Source: an uncultured Clostridia bacterium (GTDB lineage: Bacteria > Bacillota > Clostridia > Oscillospirales > Ruminococcaceae). From it: 64,000 bases of DNA. This document shows, piece by piece, positions 32,139 to 40,973 of this stretch (its first letter is position 1; every line of letters begins with the position of its first letter). Position numbers and translations under genes: made by a program. The stretch covers positions 1 through 64,000 of the forward strand of contig CAMELR010000005.1 of assembly GCA_945923775.1 (NCBI GenBank), given 5' to 3'. Under the pieces are notes generated by a model. It did no database searches. It was not told the DNA's origin and saw only the letters and a program-made list of their open reading frames with translations.

Positions 32139-33995
32139 TCAAGCCTTGTTGAGTCTAGCCTCGATCTTGTCGAGCTCATCATAGAGAGCCTGCGGAATGT
32201 TGCCGCCCTTTGCCTTGATATCATCGTTGTAATATCTGCGCATTTCAGCGATCTCCTTCTTCCAGAGGTCGATGTCAACTGCGAGCAGCTTGTCCTCAAC
32301 TTCGGAAGTAACCTCGTCCTCGATGCCCTTGAGGTTGATGTCGCCCTTCTTAGGCAGGTAGCCGATAGGAGTCTCAACAGCGTCAACCTTGCCCTCAACG
32401 CGCTTGATGATCCAGTCGAGTACACGCATGTTGTCGCCGAAGCCCGGCCAGATGAAGTTGCCGTTCTCGTCCTGCTTGAACCAGTTAACGTTAAAGATCT
32501 TAGGAGCCTTGTCGCCGAGCTTCTCGCCCATCTCGAGCCAGTGTGCCCAGTAGTCGCCTACGTTGTAGCCGATGAACGGCTTCATAGCCATAGGATCGTG
32601 ACGGAGAACGCCTACAGCGCCGGTAGCTGCTGCGGTGGTCTCAGAGGAAACTGCGGAGCCCATGTAGGTGCCGTGTACCCAGTCGAAGGACTGATATACC
32701 AGCGGAGTTGTGGAAGCACGTCTGCCGCCGAAGATGATAGCGCTTACAGGAACGCCGTCCGGGTTGTTGAACTCAGGAGATACGCAGGGGCAGTTGATAG
32801 CCGGAGCGGTGAATCTGGAGTTCGGGTGAGCAAGCTTCTTGTTCTTGCCGGTAGCGGGGTCGATCTCAGAGGTGAACTCAGGACCGTTTACCTTTGCGCC
32901 CTTCCACTCTGTTGCGTCAACAGGCGGGTTCTTGTCGAGACCCTCCCACCAAACGGTGTTGTCTGCATTGTTCAGAGCAACGTTGGTGAAGATGGTGTTC
33001 TTCATTGTGGAAGCAAGTGCGTTGTAGTTGGACTTAGCGTTTGTGCCGGGAGCTACGCCGAAGAAGCCGTTTTCAGGGTTGATAGCGTAGAGTCTGCCGT
33101 CCTTGCCGGGCTTCATCCAAGCGATATCGTCGCCTACGGTGTAAACCTCGTAGCCCTGCTCCTTGTAAACTGCCGGAGGAATGAGCATTGCGAGGTTGGT
33201 CTTGCCGCAAGCAGAGGGGAATGCAGCGGTGATGTATCTCATCTCGCCATCGGGCTTCTTAACGCCGAGGATCAGCATGTGCTCAGCCATCCAGCCCTCG
33301 TTCTTGCCCTGGTAGGAAGCGATACGCAGTGCGAAGCACTTCTTGCCCAGCAGAACGTTTCCGCCGTATGCGGAGTTGATGGACCAGATCGTGTTCTCCT
33401 CGGGGAACTGAACGATGTATCTCTTCTCGGGATCAACGTCAGCCTTGCTGTGCAGACCGCGAACGAAGTCGTTGGAGGTGTCGCCGAGGTTCTTGAAAGC
33501 GTCAGCGCCCATTCTGGTCATGATGTTCATGTTCAGAACTACGTAGATGGAGTCGGTCAGCTCAACGCCTACCTTTGCGAGGGAGGAGCCGATCGGACCC
33601 ATGGAGTACGGGATAACGTACATTGTTCTGCCCTTCATTACGCCGTCGTACATCGGGGTCAGCATTGCCTTCATTTCCTTAGGATCCATCCAGTTGTTGG
33701 TGGGGCCTGCGTCCTTCTTCTCACGGCAGCAGATGAAAGTTCTGTCCTCAACTCTTGCAACGTCGTTGGGGAGTGTTCTGTGATACAGGCAGCCGGGGAG
33801 CTTCTCCGGATTCAGTCTGTACATCTTGTCCTTATTGCCGTCGGGCAGGGAGCAAACCTCGTCGGTAAGCTCGTCGAGCTGCTCCTTGGAGCCGTCGATC
33901 CAGATCACCTGGTCAGGCTTTGTAAGGGCTACCATCTCGTCAACCCACTTGATAACGTTAGGGTTCTTGGTTAATACACCGGGATTTCTTGCCAT
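32139..33995 (-). CDS. pckG: Phosphoenolpyruvate carboxykinase (GTP)
   Basis: 618 aa, the length of the GTP-dependent class (EC 4.1.1.32), which interconverts oxaloacetate and PEP. The P-loop-like motif FPSACGKTNLAML and the kinase-type segment GDDIAWM are visible, as are FGGRRASTTPLVYQSFDW and FFGVAPGTN. In rumen and gut anaerobes the enzyme often runs in the carboxylating direction on the way to succinate. Single gene with a strong promoter at 34081-34109 and its own terminator. Confidence 0.97.
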   Translation of the reverse strand: MARNPGVLTKNPNVIKWVDEMVALTKPDQVIWIDGSKEQLDELTDEVCSLPDGNKDKMYRLNPEKLPGCLYHRTLPNDVARVEDRTFICCREKKDAGPTNNWMDPKEMKAMLTPMYDGVMKGRTMYVIPYSMGPIGSSLAKVGVELTDSIYVVLNMNIMTRMGADAFKNLGDTSNDFVRGLHSKADVDPEKRYIVQFPEENTIWSINSAYGGNVLLGKKCFALRIASYQGKNEGWMAEHMLILGVKKPDGEMRYITAAFPSACGKTNLAMLIPPAVYKEQGYEVYTVGDDIAWMKPGKDGRLYAINPENGFFGVAPGTNAKSNYNALASTMKNTIFTNVALNNADNTVWWEGLDKNPPVDATEWKGAKVNGPEFTSEIDPATGKNKKLAHPNSRFTAPAINCPCVSPEFNNPDGVPVSAIIFGGRRASTTPLVYQSFDWVHGTYMGSAVSSETTAAATGAVGVLRHDPMAMKPFIGYNVGDYWAHWLEMGEKLGDKAPKIFNVNWFKQDENGNFIWPGFGDNMRVLDWIIKRVEGKVDAVETPIGYLPKKGDINLKGIEDEVTSEVEDKLLAVDIDLWKKEIAEMRRYYNDDIKAKGGNIPQALYDELDKIEARLNKA

Positions 33996-34080
33996 AGTAG
34001 TTATCTCCTTCTGAAATTTTTTTGGAATACGAGAAAGCCAGCGGCTTCAGACGGCTGCATACACTTTCTCCACAAATAAC

Positions 34081-34109
34081 ATTATACCCGAAATTTTGCA
34101 ATAAGTCAA
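34081..34109 (-). promoter_or_regulatory. Promoter of pckG
   Basis: Minus strand: TTGACT (34104-34109), 17-bp spacer, TATAAT (34081-34086). The leader to the ATG is about 80 nt. Confidence 0.85.
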
Positions 34110-34138
34110 GTCGTAATCCTCGATTTTTTGAGAATTTT

Positions 34139-34310
34139 TTAACAAATGCATATGAAAATTGTATGATAAATATACCTTAGAAATGATCGGCTCACGCAGA
34201 AGCCCCGGAGGACGCTGTTTCTCCGCCTGAGGGCTGTGTTAGTTTACGGGTCGCCGGTACATCGGCGCATACTATATAAACAGGCAGGATTCACACCCTG
34301 CCTGTTTTGT
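34139..34310 (+). ncRNA. Candidate small RNA on the plus strand
   Basis: TTAACA (34139-34144), 17-bp spacer and TATGAT (34162-34167) form a plus-strand promoter. About 110 nt later lies a terminator hairpin, AAACAGGCAGG (34278-34288) with CCTGCCTGTTT (34297-34307). Between them AGCCC-GGAG and CTCC-GGGCT segments can pair into a stem. No gene on this strand would use the promoter: pckG and smpB both run the other way. The hairpin may equally be only the smpB terminator. Rest of the 33996-34336 gap: pckG promoter and leader. Confidence 0.35.
34278..34310 (-). terminator. Terminator of smpB (works in both directions)
   Basis: An 11-bp stem, AAACAGGCAGG (34278-34288) with CCTGCCTGTTT (34297-34307). 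Confidence 0.85.
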
Positions 34311-34336
34311 ATTGCCGCCGAAATTCCGGAGCGGAA

Positions 34337-34792
34337 TTATCTGTTGCGCTCCTTCATAGCGCGTTCGATCTCGCGGCCTGCGTCGCGCTTTGCCATATCG
34401 TCGCGCTTATCGTGGAGCTTCTTGCCCTTGCAGAGTCCGACTTGCACCTTGACGCGGGAGTCCTTGAAATACATTGACACCGGCACAAGCGTGTAGCCGC
34501 CCTGCTTCACCTGACCGAACAGCTTGAGTATCTCCTTCTTGTGCATCAGGAGCTTCCGCGTCCGGTAGGGATCTTTGTTGAAGATGTTCCCCTTTTCATA
34601 GGGGGAGATGTGCATGTTGCGGATAAAAGCCTCGCCGTTCTCTATCGAGATCCAGGAATCCTTCAGGTTCACGCCGCCGTTGCGAATGGATTTGACCTCA
34701 GTGCCGAACAGCTCGATGCCTGCTTCGTAGCTCTCGATAATGAAATATTCATGCCTTACGATGCGGTTTTCCGCTATAGTTTTTGTGTTCAT
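34337..34792 (-). CDS. smpB: SsrA-binding protein
   Basis: 151 aa. SmpB carries tmRNA to stalled ribosomes. [38 protein letters not shown] and the basic C-terminal tail with [20 protein letters not shown] are diagnostic. A GGAGG precedes the ATG. It starts 21 bp after the dockerin-protein gene on the same strand with no terminator between, so it is at least partly expressed from that promoter. The tmRNA gene (ssrA) is not in this window. Confidence 0.97.
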   Translation of the reverse strand: MNTKTIAENRIVRHEYFIIESYEAGIELFGTEVKSIRNGGVNLKDSWISIENGEAFIRNMHISPYEKGNIFNKDPYRTRKLLMHKKEILKLFGQVKQGGYTLVPVSMYFKDSRVKVQVGLCKGKKLHDKRDDMAKRDAGREIERAMKERNR

Positions 34793-34813
34793 TTTACCTC
34801 CGTGAGGCGGTTA

Positions 34814-36973
34814 TCAGTCAATGCCCACGATGTACTTCAGGATCACTACTGCGTCGTCTGCTCTTACCCAGCCGTCGCCGTTTACGTCAGCGGCAGCCTT
34901 CTGCTCGTAGTTTTCGAGGGTGGTCTCGCCGATGACTGCCTTGAGGATAGTCACTGCGTCGAGCGCGGTGCAGTTGCCGTCGCCGTCAACATCGCCGGAA
35001 ACGATGAGGGAGTAGGAAACGTCGCTGTTGGGAGCGGCAGCCTTCATGCCGGTAGCGATGTACTGCGTCTCGGAAGCGGCTGTGCCGTCTGCGTTTGTGA
35101 TCTTGATGAACTCTCCGTTTTCGATGTTGTCGCGGAAATCAGCAACGGTGTACTTCTTCTTGAAGCCGGCAGCGATGGTGCGCTTGTCGTTGTTGATAAC
35201 GAAGTTGGAGGAGATCATCTGGAAATTCTGAAGCACGGAGCTTATGAAGTAATCGCCGCCCTCGCTGAAACTTGTGGTAACGGAGCCGTTCTCGACTGTT
35301 ACCTCTCTGATGAATTCAGACTTCTTGGTGGCTGTGTTCCACTTATAGAGTCTGTAAACGCCGTTCTTGTATACCTTTGAAACGTCAAGTGTGAGTTCGC
35401 CGATTCCGGGGAACGCGCCGGTCTGCTTGAAGGAGATTATCTGGTAGTCGCTCGCGGAGCCTACTTCAAAGCGGATCTGCTCCTCGACGCTGCTGGTGTA
35501 GAGCACTTCGGGGTCGAAGTCAGCGGGCTTGGAAACGTCGGTGCCGGTGAACTTCCAGCTATACTTGGAGCCGTCGCGGGTGGAACCCTTGGCGGTGATG
35601 GACTTGTTTTCGCCGTAGATGGACTCGAACTCAGCCTTGGTTATCTTGTCCGGAACAGACTGCTTTGTAGCTACAAGCCCGTTCTGAGCGTCCTGGAACG
35701 CCTTTATCGCCTTGTTTGCGTCGTCGAGAGAGGTAGAAGCGTCCGAGGAAGCGTCAGTAAGCAGCGCGGTAGCTTCCGCAAGGGGCTTCCAGCTTTCAAC
35801 GGTGTAGTCCTCCTCCTTGTAGGTCTTGGCGATGGTGAGGAGGTCGGAAAGTATCTTCTTGGTGTTGGAGTTTACGCCGCTTACGAGGTTCTTCTTAGCC
35901 TCGGTCAGGCTGTCGTAGGCGTTCTGGAGCATGTCGCTGTCGGTGTTGCTGTAGCTCAGGATAGCCTTTGCGGTGCTGAGCTGATTTGAGAATACCGTCC
36001 AGCTCGTGGAGGTGTAGGAATCCTTCGTGAGCTTCTCGCACTCGGAGATGAGGGTCTCGAGGCGGAACTTAACGGTTGTGGGGTCGCTGCCGTCGAGGAA
36101 GTACACCGTAACGGTGGTGCGGATATTCGGGTTGGAGCTTACTCCGGAGCCGAACACGGAAAGTTCGATGGTGCCGGTGATCTTTCCTGACTTGCTTACC
36201 ACTCCGTTGGTCACGTTGGAGCTGAAGTCGATATCGAAGTCGATGTTCTCGTTCTTGAGGTAAGCGGAGTTGTTCTTCTCGCTGTCGGGAATGTTGTAAG
36301 TAGGCAGGTCGGGATCGTAGAAGTACTCAGGGAGCAGGCTCTTGTCGCTGAGCGTAACGGTTGAGAGCACCTTGTCCTTGAATGCGTTGATATCCTTGTC
36401 GGTGAGCGCGTCGCCTACGCCGAAGTAGTAGGTATCCGGAGTTACGACGATCTTGCGCTGATTAGTGGAATTAAGAAGGTTGTTGTTGATCTTCTTGGTG
36501 GCGATGTTGAGCGCGGAGAACCATGCGGGTACGCTTGTAAGGTAGTTATTGCTGAGGTCGACGGAGGTCAGCGCGATATCCTTTGAAAGGTCGAGCGTGC
36601 CGATGGTGGAGGTTCGCAGCTTGTTGTTGGAAAGGTCGAGCGTACGCAGGCGCGGCATGTACTGCACGATACCCGGTATGGACTCAAGACCCATTCCGCT
36701 GAGGTTGAGCGAGGTGATGCGCTCCAGGTTTCCGAAGGTGATCTCGGTGTAGTCCTTGACGTTGGTGGCGGACTGGATCGCCTTTATGAACTTCTCGTTC
36801 GGCACGGTTTCGCCGGTTCCGCAGAACAGGCTGGAATCGTAATACCATACGTAATCATTGGAATCATAGTCTGTTACCGCTGCGAAGCTTGTAAGCGGCA
36901 TTGCGCCCTGAACCGCTCCAACTGTAAGGCAGCCGGAAAGAACCGCAGCAGCTATTCTCTTGTTGAGTTTCAT
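34814..36973 (-). CDS. Secreted LRR-FIVAR protein with C-terminal dockerin
   Basis: 719 aa. Signal peptide (about 1-31, ending SFAA), then leucine-rich repeats (about 80-160; LRTLDLSNNKL, LTSVDLSNNYL). A beta-rich region and two FIVAR-like helical modules follow (about 300-440; YTSTSWTVFSNQLSTAKAIL, YTVESWKPLAEATALL), then a further beta domain. The C-terminus is a type I dockerin with two calcium-loop repeats, GDVDGDGNCTALDAVTIL and ADVNGDGWVRADDAVVIL. Dockerins bind cohesins, so the protein should join a cellulosome or cohesin-bearing cell surface. It has no enzyme domain; LRR and FIVAR suggest binding or adhesion. Confidence 0.88.
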   Translation of the reverse strand: MKLNKRIAAAVLSGCLTVGAVQGAMPLTSFAAVTDYDSNDYVWYYDSSLFCGTGETVPNEKFIKAIQSATNVKDYTEITFGNLERITSLNLSGMGLESIPGIVQYMPRLRTLDLSNNKLRTSTIGTLDLSKDIALTSVDLSNNYLTSVPAWFSALNIATKKINNNLLNSTNQRKIVVTPDTYYFGVGDALTDKDINAFKDKVLSTVTLSDKSLLPEYFYDPDLPTYNIPDSEKNNSAYLKNENIDFDIDFSSNVTNGVVSKSGKITGTIELSVFGSGVSSNPNIRTTVTVYFLDGSDPTTVKFRLETLISECEKLTKDSYTSTSWTVFSNQLSTAKAILSYSNTDSDMLQNAYDSLTEAKKNLVSGVNSNTKKILSDLLTIAKTYKEEDYTVESWKPLAEATALLTDASSDASTSLDDANKAIKAFQDAQNGLVATKQSVPDKITKAEFESIYGENKSITAKGSTRDGSKYSWKFTGTDVSKPADFDPEVLYTSSVEEQIRFEVGSASDYQIISFKQTGAFPGIGELTLDVSKVYKNGVYRLYKWNTATKKSEFIREVTVENGSVTTSFSEGGDYFISSVLQNFQMISSNFVINNDKRTIAAGFKKKYTVADFRDNIENGEFIKITNADGTAASETQYIATGMKAAAPNSDVSYSLIVSGDVDGDGNCTALDAVTILKAVIGETTLENYEQKAAADVNGDGWVRADDAVVILKYIVGID

Positions 36974-37044
36974 AATTATCCTCTCCTTATATATTTCCTC
37001 AATTTCCCATATGTAATGCCAGTTACGGCATTGTAATCATGATT

Positions 37045-37073
37045 AGTATAGCACAATTTCAGGCGTTTGGCAA
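37045..37073 (-). promoter_or_regulatory. Promoter of dockerin gene
   Basis: Minus strand: TTGCCA (37068-37073), 17-bp spacer, TATACT (37045-37050). Confidence 0.75.
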
Positions 37074-37116
37074 GAGCTAATTAAGTAATTTTCCATAAAA
37101 TCTGAGATTTTTACAC

Positions 37117-37143
37117 AAAAAACCCCATGCGTGAAGCATGGGG
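37117..37143 (-). terminator. Terminator of small Cys-rich gene
   Basis: CCCCATGC (37123-37130) pairs with GCATGGGG (37136-37143); six T follow on the minus strand. Confidence 0.9.
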
Positions 37144-37187
37144 CGTTCCTGTTTTGGCGTCTTAGCTGGACCGAATCCGGCGCAGTA

Positions 37188-37403
37188 TCAGAAGTCGATA
37201 TCGTTTACCGCGGAGTTTGCAAGCTGAAGCTCCTTCTTGGGAACCCTTTTCAGCGGAGAATACACGAACTTCTTGCAGGAGTCGTAAGCCTTTACGTCGC
37301 CCATCTTGGAGCAGTGTATCTTGTCGCCTTCGCCGGCGGTGCCTAGCTCGCAGTATTTGCAGGAGGGCTTGATGTTGTTGCCGAACAGCTTTTTCTTTGC
37401 CAT
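37188..37403 (-). CDS. Small conserved protein with four cysteines
   Basis: A 71-aa basic protein. C-x2-C (CKYC) followed by HC and C (IHCSKMG, DSCKKFVY) could bind one metal ion. Family not recognised by name. TGGAGG lies before the ATG. It is a single-gene unit with its own promoter (37456-37484) and terminator, which supports a real gene. Confidence 0.75.
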   Translation of the reverse strand: MAKKKLFGNNIKPSCKYCELGTAGEGDKIHCSKMGDVKAYDSCKKFVYSPLKRVPKKELQLANSAVNDIDF

Positions 37404-37707
37404 ATGAATTCCTCCAGTCGAATCATAATAACAGGCCTGCGCCTTTGTATCCTTTATTATAGCATAGAAGTGCTGAAATGTCTACCACAAAACGCCAAGA
37501 TTTTTCATTCTCATTTTTGTTGTTTTTGCACAAAAGTCTGGCTTCCCACTCCTGAGCGATTCAACAACGAAAAATCAAATCAGCTCACCGCCGGCAAAAT
37601 CACCACTTTACTATTGACTTTTGGCGAAAAAGATGTATAATAAATATGTATGCGTATTCCTTATGGAGTAAACAGATAAATTTTGCAAAACAAAGAGGAC
37701 AAACATT
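37404..37707. promoter_or_regulatory. Divergent promoters of small Cys protein and alaS
   Basis: Minus-strand promoter: TAGACA (37479-37484), 17 bp, TATAAT (37456-37461). Plus-strand promoter: TTGACT (37614-37619), 16 bp, TATAAT (37636-37641). The alaS leader is too short for a T-box. No gene in the remaining sequence. Confidence 0.8.
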
Positions 37708-40353
37708 ATGAAATGGACTGGACTTAATGATCTCCGCGAGAGCTACCTGAGTTTCTTCGAGAGCAAGGGACACCTGCGCCTGAACAGCTTCCCGCTGGTT
37801 CCGCAGGGGGATAATTCTATCCTGCTCATCAACGCCGGAATGACCCCGCTGAAAAAGTACTTCCAGGGCATCGAGGAGCCGCCGCGCCACCGCGTAACTA
37901 CCTGCCAGAAGTGCATTCGTACACCTGATATCGAGAACGTCGGCAAGACCGCGCGCCACGGCACTTACTTCGAAATGCTCGGCAACTTTTCCTTCGGCGA
38001 CTACTTCAAGCACGAAGCCATCGCATGGGCGTGGGAGTACCTCACCAAGGTTCTGGAGATCCCGCCGGAGCGCCTGTGGGTCACCATCTACGAGCAGGAC
38101 GACGAGGCTGGCGACATCTGGGCTAACGAGGTCGGAGTTCCCCGCGAGCGTATCATCAAGCTTGGCAAGGCCGACAACTTCTGGGAGCACGGAAGCGGTC
38201 CCTGCGGCCCCTGCTCTGAGATACACTACGACCGCGGCGAGAAGTACGGCCACTTCGACCACATCGGTCAGGACAACTTCGAGGAAGTCGGCGACTGCGA
38301 CCGTATCATTGAGATCTGGAACAACGTATTCACCCAGTTCGACAACGACGGCCACGGCAACTACACCCAGCTCAAGACCAAGAACATCGACACCGGCATG
38401 GGTCTGGAGCGTCTCGCATGCGTAATGCAGGACGTTGACAACCTGTTCGAGGTCGACACCGTTCAGAATATCCTCAAGAAGATAAGCTCCATCGTCGGCG
38501 TTGACTACAAGGCAGACCCCGTAAAGGACATCTCCCTGCGCGTTATCACCGACCACATCAGAAGCACCACTTTCATGGTAGGCGACGGCGTTCTCCCCTC
38601 CAACGAGGGCAGAGGCTACGTTCTCCGCAGACTGCTCCGCCGCGCTGCAAGACACGGCAGGCTGCTCGGCTGCACCAAGCCGTTCCTCCACGATGTATGC
38701 GACACCGTTATCAACGAGAACCTCTCCGCTTATCCCGAGCTTGACGAGAAGCGCGCTTACATCAAGAAAGTCATCAAGACCGAGGAGGAGAGCTTCGCAA
38801 AGACCATCGACAAGGGTACCGATATTCTCAACGAGATGATCGAGAAGCTCCAGAGCAGCGGCGAAAAGGTGCTGCCCGGCGCTGACGTATTCAAGCTTCA
38901 CGACACCTACGGATTCCCGCTCGACCTCACCAAGGAGATACTCGAGGAAAAGGGACTCGAGGCTGACGAGGAAGGCTTCCGCGCACTCATGCAGGAGCAG
39001 AAGGACACCGCCCGCAAGAACAAGAAGCTCGGCGGCGGCTGGGACAACGCGAAGAACTCCGCGCTCGACGCCTACAAGACCACATTCGTGGGCTACACCG
39101 AACTTGAGAAGCAGACAAAGCTGCTCGCCATCGTGAAGAACGGCGAAGTTTCCGAACTCTGCGAGGAGGGCGATGATGTTTCCGTAATTCTGGAGGAAAC
39201 TCCGTTCTACGCTGAGATGGGCGGTCAGGTCGGCGACTGCGGCACCGTAGTTTCCGGCGACAACGTTATCGAGATCACCAACACCCAGAAGCTCACAAAC
39301 GGCGCGTTCATCTCCAACGGTAAGGTAGTAAGCGGCGGATTCGCTGCCGGCGAGACCGTAACCGCAAAGGTAGATACCGAGAAGCGCGCGGCTACACAGC
39401 GCAACCACACCTGCGCCCATATCCTCCAGGCGGCTCTGAGACACGTTCTCGGCGACCACGTACACCAGGCGGGTTCCTATGTTGACCCGTATCAGTGCCG
39501 TTTCGACTTCAGCCACTTCAGCGCGGTAACTCCCGAGGAGCTTGATAAGGTCGAGGAGTATGTAAATAATGTCATCATGGCGGCTGTTCCGGTCGTTACT
39601 GAGGAGCTCCCCATCGAGGAAGCAAAGAAGAAGGGCGCTATGGCTCTGTTCGGCGAGAAGTACGGCGATGTGGTACGCGTTGTTTCCGTCGGCGATTACT
39701 CCACTGAGTTCTGCGGCGGTACTCACCTGAAGAACTCCTCCGAGGCTGGTCTGTTCAAGATAGTTTCCGAGTCCTCCGTAGCAAGCGGCGTAAGACGTAT
39801 CGAGGCCGTAACAGGCATGAACGTGCTGAACCTGCTCAACTCCATGAAGGACACCCTCGCGAAGGCTTCTGATGTTCTCAAGATCTCCAACTCCAACGAG
39901 CTGGTTCACCGCTGCGAGAGCGTTATGAGCGAGCTGCGCGAGAAGGACAAGAAGATAGAGAGCATGGCTCAGGCTGCGGCTAACGCACAGCTTGGCGACC
40001 TCGGCGCAGGCTGCCCCGAGGTGAACGGCGTGAAGATCGTCACCGCTGCGCTGGACGGCACAGGCGCTGACGGACTCCGCAAGATCGGCGATTCCCTCGC
40101 GGATAAGTTCGACTGCTTCGTTGCAGTGCTCGCGGGCACCGCAGACGGCAAGAGCAGCATACTCTGCAAGTGCTCCAAGAGCGCGGTCGCAAAGGGTGCG
40201 AACGCAGGAACCCTCGTTCGTGAGATCGCGGCTGTCGCAGGCGGCAAGGGCGGCGGAAAGCCCGACCAGGCTATGGCGGGTATCCCGGACGCTTCCAAGA
40301 TAAAGGACGCGCTGGCTGCTGCCGCTGATATCGCTGCAAAGTATATCAAGTAA
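37708..40353 (+). CDS. alaS: Alanyl-tRNA synthetase
   Basis: 881 aa, the full length for AlaRS. The N-terminal class II catalytic core has LRESYLSFFESKGHLRLNSF and motif 2 RTPDIENVGKTARHGTYFEM. The editing domain has HTCAHILQAALRHVLG and CGGTHLKNSSEAGLF with the zinc-binding His/Cys. The C-terminal oligomerisation/C-Ala domain ends with GGGKPDQAMAG. It charges tRNA-Ala. Own promoter; likely separate from the HIT operon because a strong hairpin follows. Confidence 0.98.
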   Translation: MKWTGLNDLRESYLSFFESKGHLRLNSFPLVPQGDNSILLINAGMTPLKKYFQGIEEPPRHRVTTCQKCIRTPDIENVGKTARHGTYFEMLGNFSFGDYFKHEAIAWAWEYLTKVLEIPPERLWVTIYEQDDEAGDIWANEVGVPRERIIKLGKADNFWEHGSGPCGPCSEIHYDRGEKYGHFDHIGQDNFEEVGDCDRIIEIWNNVFTQFDNDGHGNYTQLKTKNIDTGMGLERLACVMQDVDNLFEVDTVQNILKKISSIVGVDYKADPVKDISLRVITDHIRSTTFMVGDGVLPSNEGRGYVLRRLLRRAARHGRLLGCTKPFLHDVCDTVINENLSAYPELDEKRAYIKKVIKTEEESFAKTIDKGTDILNEMIEKLQSSGEKVLPGADVFKLHDTYGFPLDLTKEILEEKGLEADEEGFRALMQEQKDTARKNKKLGGGWDNAKNSALDAYKTTFVGYTELEKQTKLLAIVKNGEVSELCEEGDDVSVILEETPFYAEMGGQVGDCGTVVSGDNVIEITNTQKLTNGAFISNGKVVSGGFAAGETVTAKVDTEKRAATQRNHTCAHILQAALRHVLGDHVHQAGSYVDPYQCRFDFSHFSAVTPEELDKVEEYVNNVIMAAVPVVTEELPIEEAKKKGAMALFGEKYGDVVRVVSVGDYSTEFCGGTHLKNSSEAGLFKIVSESSVASGVRRIEAVTGMNVLNLLNSMKDTLAKASDVLKISNSNELVHRCESVMSELREKDKKIESMAQAAANAQLGDLGAGCPEVNGVKIVTAALDGTGADGLRKIGDSLADKFDCFVAVLAGTADGKSSILCKCSKSAVAKGANAGTLVREIAAVAGGKGGGKPDQAMAGIPDASKIKDALAAAADIAAKYIK

Positions 40354-40385
40354 TTAAAGGCTCATCGGTTTATTTTAACAACGTT

Positions 40386-40426
40386 AAAATGTCGTTTTCT
40401 TTGGTTCCCGGGGAAAACGACATTTT
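40386..40426. terminator. Long perfect hairpin after alaS
   Basis: AAAATGTCGTTTTC (40386-40399) is the exact reverse complement of GAAAACGACATTTT (40413-40426), a 14-bp stem. No long T-run follows, but the arm ends in four T. Confidence 0.7.
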
Positions 40427-40431
40427 AGGTA

Positions 40432-40557
40432 ATGGGCAAAGTTAAATTATTGTTAATATTTAGAGGCACTTATGGGCGAGCAGAAAATGGCTCCGAAGTC
40501 GGCGTGACTGCGGTCATCGGGCTGGTTATGGGAGTTATTTCGCTGCTCGCGCATTAA
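40432..40557 (+). CDS. Possible 41-aa membrane peptide
   Basis: A short frame from ATG 40432 with a hydrophobic C-terminal helix (VGVTAVIGLVMGVISLLA). The upstream AGG is too close to be a good RBS, and the family is unknown. It could be chance. Confidence 0.25.
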   Translation: MGKVKLLLIFRGTYGRAENGSEVGVTAVIGLVMGVISLLAH

Positions 40558-40625
40558 GCTGCGCCAAAAAATTTCCATGCAACCTTTCATACTATAACCA
40601 TGTATTATTACAGGAGGACAAAATT

Positions 40626-40967
40626 ATGAACGACTGCTTATTCTGCAAGATCATTTCCGGCGAGATCCCCTCAACAAAGGTTTTCGAAGACGACCAGGTG
40701 CTTGCATTCCGCGACATCGCGCCGATGGCTCCCACGCACATTCTGGTTATTCCCAAGACCCACATCGCCGGGGTTGACGAGATCACTCCCGAAAACAGCG
40801 CGATAGTTGCGCATATCTTCGAGATGATCCCGATTATCGCCAGGGAGGAAGGCCTCACCGGCGGCTACCGCGTAGTCAGCAACATCGGCGAGGACGGCGG
40901 TCAGACCGTACGCCACCTGCATTTCCACATTCTCGGCGGCAAGAAGCTGTCCACCGAAATGGCGTAA
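40626..40967 (+). CDS. HIT-family hydrolase
   Basis: A 113-aa histidine-triad protein (HinT-like nucleotide hydrolase/transferase). CLFCKIISGEIPSTKV at the start and the triad HLHFHIL near the end define the family. CAGGAGG precedes the ATG. holA follows 6 bp downstream, so they are probably co-transcribed. Confidence 0.95.
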   Translation: MNDCLFCKIISGEIPSTKVFEDDQVLAFRDIAPMAPTHILVIPKTHIAGVDEITPENSAIVAHIFEMIPIIAREEGLTGGYRVVSNIGEDGGQTVRHLHFHILGGKKLSTEMA

Positions 40968-40973
40968 GGCGTA

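Noticed and set aside
32091-33974. 627-codon plus-strand ORF opposite pckG
   Set aside because: Antisense shadow of a well-conserved gene; no family features.
33996-34336. tmRNA gene next to smpB
   Set aside because: No sequence resembling the conserved tmRNA 5' or 3' ends was found on either strand.
37642-37707. T-box leader before alaS
   Set aside because: Only about 60 nt lie between promoter and start codon, too short for a T-box.
37600-39909. 769-codon minus-strand ORF opposite alaS
   Set aside because: Antisense shadow of alanyl-tRNA synthetase.
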